From NCBI GenBank assembly GCA_946894095.1, contig OX335641.1, forward strand, positions 886,501 through 950,500: a stretch of 64,000 nucleotides of DNA. Direction: 5' to 3'. The notes under the pieces were generated by a model, which did not search any database, had not been told where the DNA came from, and worked only from the letters and a program-made list of their open reading frames with translations. This stretch comes from Incurvaria masculella (Eukaryota; Arthropoda; Insecta; Lepidoptera; Incurvariidae). Positions 56,645 to 64,000 of the stretch are shown here, piece after piece; positions within the stretch are counted from its first letter, which is position 1, and the number at the start of each line of letters is the position of its first letter. Both the position numbers and the translations under genes were made by a program.

Positions 56645-58330
56645 ACGGGCTCTGGATCGAAAACCGTTTCACCGAAATCACAAAACAACTCACAGCTAAA
56701 AGTAAATAACGAACGCTTAAGTCAAAACTCAAGCAAAACCCAAATAACATTTTATTTTTCATTGAACAAACTAGGCTAGATGACGAACATTATTTAAATT
56801 GTTTTATTTTATCATCAAGCGTCGACTCAACATAGGTAGTTCGATTCAATAAAGCTGTTTTTAGTATAATTTTAGATCTCCAACAAGAAACAAAATTAGG
56901 TGAAATGTGTGCATGATCTTCTTTCTTTGCCTTAGTATAAATCTGTCTTCTTTCCGCTTGTGTATAACTAAGGACGGATATAATTTACGATAACATTAAA
57001 ATTCCCCAGAGATGGTGCACTCCAACCTTAGTTTGCTGAATAAATGTTCACATTGTTTACGTATTTTGTTTATATGTATACTGGTTATGGTGCTGTCTCT
57101 ACAACAAACACATAAACAACATTTTTACCGTATTGATTCTGTAGGCGGACATAATGTTTATATGTATACCTACTCGATCTATGTATTCAGGAAGTGCTAC
57201 GTTGCGTCGTGCAAGCCGTTTCCGTTTAACGAAAACGTTTCACGTGAGCTTTCCTTCCACGATCGCTGAACTTTCCGCCCTACACTGTTTCCAAATAATT
57301 TACGGAGAGAACTGTCAAATGTATTTCCTTCTCGCTCTATCTATTCATACTAAGTACGCGCTAGAACGAGAAGAGTGTATAGTTGGTTCGTAATTAGATA
57401 GAGATGCTCGCGCGCACGCGACCTAACATAAGAGTGTTGCCCCTTGTACGAGGGGAAAAAAAGCCCGGAGTCGAGATTTATCAGAATGAGGTACGGTACA
57501 CGTAGTCAAAAGTCGAAAGCGGGTGAGTCTGTACACGGAGAGGTAACTAAGTTTTTTCTGTTGATGACTTTTTTGAGAGACTAAAAAAAGGATGGGGATC
57601 TTCAGTTTTTGGACTTACAAAGTAAATTCTCAAACTCCTACCGTCTTTATTTCTAATTTTTATTTTATTTTTGTGTTTGCAGCAATACAAAACAAGCTAT
57701 AGTGTAGAAAAACGCTAAAATATAGATCATCATTTCTATGGTAACTAGTTCATTCGAGAAGAAATAGGATTCACTTGTAGTTATCCACTTCAATGTAGCC
57801 GTGTTGCAATGGCACCTTTGAGTTCACATGTAGTGGTATGGTATTAGCAATTCCTGTCAAGTTACATAAAAAAATGTGATGTAGTTTAAAAAAAAAGATG
57901 GCGTCCAAGCGAGCTTACCTAAAAGATCTGTCAAAGCTGTCATATAACATACAAAATAAAACAGAATAGATTTGAACACTTTATTTACTTTATCTATGTA
58001 ATTGAAATAACTCCATTTTCTTCAAATTATTCAGAAAATAAATCGTTCTTAGTCAAACTAAGCAAAATAAGTCGTGGGAAAGAAAATATAAAAAAAAACA
58101 TAACCTATAATATTTTGTTTCATACTTTGTGCTGGGCAATCACATTTATATTTGTTTAAAGACAAACAAAAGCCCTTACTTTTCTCTAAACCTTATTTCA
58201 ACTGCATCACGGAGTTTCTTTCATTTAAAAACTAGTAAATCAAACTTGACAAAAATGACAGTTTTGACGTTTTTAAGGTGAGGTTGCTCACGCGACATCT
58301 ACGTAAAACTGTTCTGCCCCATTGCATAAA
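56645..58330. other. Intergenic
   Basis: Contains a relic of the TTAA element (about 56830-56960), a short repeat with GGTTATGGTGCTGTCTCTAC (57080-57105, also near 44230 and 61745), and a SINE tail (57785-57875). Otherwise AT-rich. Confidence 0.55.
57785..57875 (+). mobile_element. SINE tail fragment
   Basis: CAATGTAGCCGTG, TGGTATTAGCAATTCCTGTC and a terminal A-run in SINE order. Confidence 0.65.
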
Positions 58331-58439
58331 ATAATTAAATTCAATTGAAACGTATCGACGCACTCTGGCAACCCCCAGGCCGGCCAGCGCTAAAGCTCCC
58401 GGGCGCCCTTCCCTTCAGCACAGTTCTCCCGCCAAAGTC

Positions 58440-58723
58440 TCGGGTGACGCGTCGCCGCTCGCAGCGCCGTCCAGTTTCAGTGCTTTCAGTTTCCCAACGA
58501 GACCGACGACAGCTTTCGCCGTTCCGCACAACTTCGGAGGCTCAGAGACAGTGAACAAAACGAGTGCGCAGTGTGTGGATATTTTCGACTCTCGCGCACT
58601 TTTCCGCGCCATTTTCGCGTTGCGATTGACCGCTTCGGATTCGCGCGTACGGACCGATATTTTTTTCGTGTGACAGTTCGGCGATTTCACAGAGTGGATC
58701 GGCGGCGTTTTCTTCGAATTCTG
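58440..58723 (+). promoter_or_regulatory. Probable untranslated first exon of a downstream gene
   Basis: A GC- and CpG-rich island (about 58340-58730) in AT-rich surroundings. There is no ATG between 58330 and 58723. Initiator-like TTTCAGTGC and TTTCAGTTT sequences lie near 58475-58495. The island ends at a consensus splice donor CTG/GTGAGT (GT at 58724-58725). This fits a 5' UTR exon on the plus strand, with the coding exons beyond 64000. The exact start is unknown. Confidence 0.55.
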
Positions 58724-59705
58724 GTGAGTTATTTCTGGATGTCATTACGTCCGTGCGTGAATTAGTTTTAATATTTTGCTGATATAATTGCGCGGTGTTC
58801 CTGGAAATGTTTTTGTAGAGATGAGGACGCTTTCCGGCTGGAGAGAGTATTCTGCTTTGATGTTGAAGAATAGGGATCCGTTGAAATAATAATTTAAAAG
58901 GAAGACATTAACATGTTGGTAAGATTATCTATGGGGCGTTATCATGTGATGTCATAATTTATAAGACTGCTTAGTTATTTTGTATTGAGTATTTGTACAG
59001 TTTATATCAATTGTAACCTAATTTTAAGGTTATATTTGTTGTATTGTGTGATCATAACTGGACCACAAATTGATTGAAGATTTTTAACTGCCACAAATGA
59101 CTTACTAGGCACGTTTCTGTTAATTATATTGTTACTGAGATATTTTATTCTGTAGCTATAAATTCCTCCAATATACCTACCATAAGCATCCGCAAGCAGC
59201 GTCCGTAAGCATCAGAAAATTACACATCCCGCACAAACGTACCGATCTAGTTTACTAATAACTTGGAAACCGCGGTTCCAATTAACTTGATATTTGGTAG
59301 GTATCTGAATCAGGAAACTAATGACTACCTACACCTGCACGTTTGTGTAACGTGTGTGCAGATTTTTTTCTGTCAGTTGACTCTGTTTGAAAATGTAAAA
59401 AAATAGTCGTTGATAGTATTATTAAGATTGATTACGGTCCATACTATAAAACGATTTTTTTTTCACACAACTATCTTTTAGAACATTCACCGCCTTGCGT
59501 CTGTGTCTCCCTGTACGTCTTTATAACTGCACGCTAATAACTTGAAAGACTTCTTGACACATTTTGATGCAGCTTATTACTTCGTAACCATTGTTTGATA
59601 AAATTATAGGCTTACCATCACGCTTTATTACCTAAGGGGTGACGGTTAAATATGAGAGAAAAGTAGTCGTCTAAAAATGTTTTACCAAGCCTTCTATTTC
59701 TCTTA

Positions 59706-59941
59706 AGGGCTGATTTTTCAATGGTCAGATAAACAGCCAGATAACTATTCGATGGATTTATTAACGCTTCTGCTTATCCAACCGATATAGTAAGTCCATA
59801 TATTTATTAGTAAAATTAAAGTCAGATAATTGTGATGGAAGATATAATTCTCCGGCAATGACTATTTGTCTTTTGTCAAACGTGAACTTGTAGGTGCTAT
59901 CAGTCTGATAAGTACTATCGGAGGATTGAAAAATCGGCCCT
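59706..59941. mobile_element. 236-bp inverted-repeat element, first of two in tandem
   Basis: Ends AGGGCTGATTTTTCAAT and ATTGAAAAATCGGCCCT. It is separated by one base from a second copy of identical length. No coding capacity. Confidence 0.82.
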
Positions 59942-59942
59942 C

Positions 59943-60178
59943 AGGGCTGATTTTTCAATAGGCAGATAAACAGCCAGATAACTATTCGATGGATTTATTA
60001 ACGCTTCTGCTTATCCAACCGATATAGTAAGTCCATATGTTTATTAGGAAAATTATAGTCAGATAGGTAATAGTGATAGAAGATATAATTCTTCGGCAAT
60101 GACTATCCGTCTTTTGACAAACGTGAATTTTTACTATCAGTCCGATAAGTACTATCTGAGGATTGAAAAATCGGCCCT
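59943..60178. mobile_element. 236-bp inverted-repeat element, second copy
   Basis: Same ends and length as the copy at 59706, same orientation, with scattered substitutions. A terminal fragment of the family is also seen at about 46000. Confidence 0.82.
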
Positions 60179-60867
60179 GAAGTTTTTTTTCTTGCACCTT
60201 TCTGTTGTAGTATTCTGGTCAAAATATGATGTTCTTTACCGACAACGAACAATTTGAATGGCAAATAAATTTATTTTTCTATGATTTTTAGCCTTATATC
60301 ATCCCATTTGTAGTTATTCTGAACTGAATAAATTTCTTATCCCAAGCCGTGTTGTATCTTACGTCTTAATAAAATGCTATAGCGGTAAATTTAACTTAAT
60401 CCCAACCCCAAAAGTTCGAACCCCAGCCCCAGCGAGTGAAACCCAAAGCACCCAGAGCGTTTACCTCAGGCAGGACGGTTTTTGCATTCCCAGTCGGAAA
60501 TTCGAAACACGTGTCGAACAATATGCTCGCCCCCACCACGGAACAGCGAAACCAGCGGAGACGCGGCGCCTCGCATTTCTTCGAAACGCTTGTTTTGTAA
60601 ATACGAGTGTGTTGCGCGTTTATGGAAGTTCGATACATAATCATCCGAGCTGTTTAAATTAGTTAAAACCACTTAAGCGAAACCTATTGCTTCATTTCTA
60701 TTGTCCAGAAAATATTTTTTGAATATAGTTTCTCTGTTACGCGGGAATCGGTAGCAATGAAAATTAGGTTTGCATTTTTCATTTATTTATTTAACTCCTG
60801 GTAGTCGCACGAATAAGTCATGTTACAATTCGGTTGATTCGCGGATTCGAATAAATCAGAGAAAAAT

Positions 60868-60932
60868 ATTTTTTTTATGTAACTGGACATGGATGGCTAA
60901 TACCGAACTGACCGTCAGATATTAGACTAATC
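60868..60932 (-). mobile_element. SINE tail fragment
   Basis: T-run, ATGTAACTGGACATGGATGG and CTAATACC mark the tail only. Confidence 0.7.
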
Positions 60933-61838
60933 TATATTTGTCATATTATACATAATTGTTACTTAAGACAAATAATTTAATTGCTGAGCCCAATGAAAGT
61001 ACACATAGTTGCCTAATTTAGTTTTAAACGAATTTTGCAACAAAATAAACAACGTTACCTTAACTTTGAGAAAGAAATTTACCATATAGTATTCGGTGTA
61101 ATATGCAACTGAACTAAAGACATATTGATAAAAGTGCATCGTAAGAAGTTCTTGTAAAAAAAACATCCAACATAAACAAATAAAAATTGCCAAACAAAAG
61201 GGCGTCTCTACTGATCTCACATTTCTGTAATTTTAAACGTGCGCCCAACACGTGGTTACTCGGAGAATTTAGGTAGCCCGCTAGAGCGGGACAGACGTTC
61301 TATTCCTCACCGCACCGTAGAAAGAGATAGAACACCTTACTCAACAAGCTAAAAATTACTCGAATTTCCGTTAAACGTGGTTTTGTCTGGAATTTTAATT
61401 TATAATTTCGTAAATGGTTATTTTCGATATTCCATGAGTAATTGAATATTATTCTTTCACAATTAGGTATAATTTGTTCGATGTTATCAGATAAGTAACA
61501 TTAAAAATATTTAGAGCCGCTTAAAAATAAACGGAATGTATTAAGCCGAATGGTTAGGCTTTTAAAAGTTTATGGAGCCTGATTCATGACTCCATCATGA
61601 TTGTTCCGCTGAAAGCTACTGAACCGTGTGATGATTCATAACAATCTATTTCAGCACTGGAATGTTCCATATGTGCCAATATATGTATCTACGTTACCTT
61701 CATTGGTAACCATTTAGGAGTAAAATTCCTATTTGTATGATGGTGTTGTCTCTACAACAAATTGCAAATCTACAATACCACAATAAAACAACACCATCAA
61801 ATACCAAAAAATGGATAGATTTGACAATGTGTCCCAGG

Positions 61839-62253
61839 TTTTTTTTTTTTTTTATGCGACCTGACATGGATGGCTAATACCACACAACTACCGTTATGAT
61901 ATTAGCCCAATACACCACATTCCCGAAGGAATTAGGTGCCATGCCAGGACCTTCCCTTTATGAGCACGGCTACATTGAACTGGATGGAAAACACGGACAA
62001 TTTTTCATTGCCGCTTCGACCATCTTTTCATCCAATGCGATGGTACCAACCCGGGCGGGCTTAAACCCTACCACCTAGTAGGGGAAGGGGACCTACAGTT
62101 TTACATGGATTCCGAACCATGGAGCAGCTCGCATTCGTGACGAAAATGCACTTATCGAACTCTGAAAGAGAAAGACAGTGGTGCAAGTTGGTATTGAACC
62201 CGGGCCTCTGGTACGCTAGGCCGGTCCCCGCGCCACTAGGCTACGAGCCGCTC
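61839..62253 (-). mobile_element. SINE, full length, best reference copy
   Basis: About 415 bp from a 15-base T-run (61839-61853) to the head at 62253. On the minus strand the A box is the complement of GCCACTAGGCTA (62232-62243) and the B box reads GGGTTCAATACC (about 62190-62201). The middle 250 bp are not tRNA-like. The recurring ORF across these copies is not a gene. Confidence 0.93.
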
Positions 62254-62914
62254 GAAATAGAGCGTTATAGAGCAAGTTTTTTTTTTTATTTTAAATATAC
62301 TCAATAATTTTAAGATTGGAGAGATTCAATAATAATATAACAGTTATACCTACCTATGTACATATTCAATGAGTGCCCGATATAATGGATTGATGACCTT
62401 TTGAAAGCGTAATTTATTTTGTCACCCTCAAAATATTTTGACTAAAACACAAAATGTTTATCTATGAAGTCCCCTCCACCCCTAGAAAGTGTTCTTAAAT
62501 CAGCGATGCTTCAAAAATATCAACTTTTTTAAAAAAATCACCTGGTCATAAGGTGTAAAGGTATGTATTAAAATAATTGTTTACATCACAGTAAAGGTTC
62601 TCGTCATACGACGCATGAATAACACTAAGAACCCATTCATAATTATTATGGTACCTACATAAGTTGGACCTAAACACGGTGGTTCCCCGCCGAAAACCAC
62701 AAGACAACGTATAATAGACAATAGGACCCATGTATAGATGTTGTAAGTCGCCCCATGAACGCGGTCGGTTTACCGCCGAAACCACAGGACAGGCGAAGTA
62801 ACTACTTGACCATCAGTGACAAGTGTGATTGCTACCGTAAAACCCCGGGCAACTCTGAATAACCGAATGAGATTATCCGAACCTAGATCGGATTTGTTTA
62901 GTGTTTAATTCTTT

Positions 62915-63082
62915 GGCTGTGATAAATTGTCGTAACAGAAACTAAAACTAACGAAAAGTAGTACTTTGTGACGTCAATTTGCATTACTTTGAGATTTCGT
63001 CCATACAAAATGTGTCAAAGTGACGTCACAGAGTACTACTTTTCCTTAGTCTTAGTTTCTGATACGACTATTTATCTCAGCC
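62915..63082. mobile_element. Foldback element with TGACGTCA, copy 3
   Basis: Same family as 18733-18901: arms GTCGTAACAGAAACTAA and complement, with TGACGTCA in both arms. Confidence 0.82.
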
Positions 63083-63092
63083 TTATATTCTT

Positions 63093-63269
63093 AGGCCCGG
63101 TTGTAGGAAAATATGTCTAAATTTTCGTTAATATTTAAACATGTCACTTTTAGTGAACCCCATGGAGTTGACTCAGTTCCTTTCCACGATGTCCAATTAA
63201 AGTGACGTGATAAATCATTAATACTTTCACGTTAATTCTACGTCTATGTCCATTCGTGCACTCGGCCCT
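63093..63269 (-). mobile_element. Diverged Harbinger-like element, inverted
   Basis: Begins GGCCCGGTTGTAGG after TTA and ends GTGCACTCGGCCC, the reverse of copies A-C. CATGTCACTTTTAGTG and AAAGTGACGTGA mark the inner arms. Confidence 0.65.
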
Positions 63270-64000
63270 CAATGGTTCTTCTATTGGTTTATGTTTCACG
63301 AGACTAGTCAATGTTATAAATACTTTATACATTGTCTGATTTTTTTCCACTCTGTAAATTTCCTTACAATTTTGGTCCCTTCATATACTATCCTTGAATA
63401 TTTAAAGTTTCATATTGTCGCCTATTGATTGTGATAACGTACTCAACCTGTCTGCATACCATTGTAAATACATTTAAAAGAACCTATTATTTCATGTTTT
63501 GCTATGCTGTGCATATATAAACTCTCTTGTCTATATTTGTTTGACTTTACTAAAAAAGATGCTACAGAGGGAACATGTCTTTATTACACCTATATAAATA
63601 CACGGTTAAATATTGTAATATTCGCCTTCTTGTTTATTATCTGTGCAATATCTTGCTAGGGATGTACCTATTTAACTTAAGGTTCTTGATTTCTTGTTTG
63701 CTTGCATGCCTTTATGTCAAAACAATAACCGTCATAATTATTAATGTGACACGCCTACTTCGGATAATCGAGCCTGCCTACTAGCATAGCCGTCTATTTT
63801 ATTATGTACAGAGCGCCTCGGCAGTCACAATAAATTCCACTAGGCGACATTTTAGTAATTAGTAACGTATGTCACGTAGTGAGGCGTGCATGGACGGCCA
63901 GCCTTATCAGGATACCATCATCCTGAGCGCGGCAGGCGCGTCGCATATCCTGCGATCGGGCGCTAATAGAAAGCGCACACGCAGTTTCATTCCGTTACAA

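Larger units (their letters stand above)
58726..64000. other. Presumed first intron of the right-edge gene
   Basis: No coding exon is recognised. It contains the tandem 236-bp elements, SINEs, a foldback element, and a GC-richer last 130 bases (63870-64000) that could approach another exon or promoter. Confidence 0.45.

Overview
The window is nuclear DNA of an insect, most likely a moth or butterfly. It holds split genes with GT-AG introns, insect-type (TTAGG)n telomeric sequence, mariner transposons and many small interspersed repeats. Several of these repeats look like ones I know from lepidopteran genomes. That order-level assignment is inference; the gene identities rest on protein similarity readable in the translated exons.

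Three protein-coding genes can be read. (1) Positions 1-32809 on the plus strand carry the last 36 exons of ASCC3, a Ski2-like double-cassette helicase. The 5' end lies upstream of the window. All 35 introns keep the reading frame, giving about 1,889 residues that end at a TAA followed by a poly(A) signal. (2) Positions 36016-37281 on the minus strand are an intronless ALG2, the mannosyltransferase of N-glycan precursor assembly, convergent with ASCC3. (3) Positions 39573-43588 on the plus strand are a two-exon FKBP2, an ER-lumen prolyl isomerase, divergent from ALG2. A GC-rich, ATG-free exon with a consensus donor near 58440-58723 looks like the untranslated first exon of a fourth gene whose body lies beyond the right edge.

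The rest is mobile DNA and its debris. There are three nearly identical mariner copies, each disabled by a different single lesion, and a TTAA-flanked inverted-repeat element in three copies, one of them split by a mariner. A roughly 420-bp tRNA-derived SINE occurs in about 18 copies or fragments. There are also two hAT-type elements with 8-bp duplications, Harbinger-like 159-bp elements, several foldback elements, a solo LTR and two RTE-type retrotransposon fragments. Many insertions are nested.

The observations most worth a second look are a 7-unit, 40-bp tandem array that multiplies the splice donor of an ASCC3 exon, a decayed duplicate of an ASCC3 exon in the following intron, and a telomeric repeat tract in the loop of a near-perfect hairpin. 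An empty/filled pair of elements also documents a mariner insertion. I found no convincing new multi-gene system.
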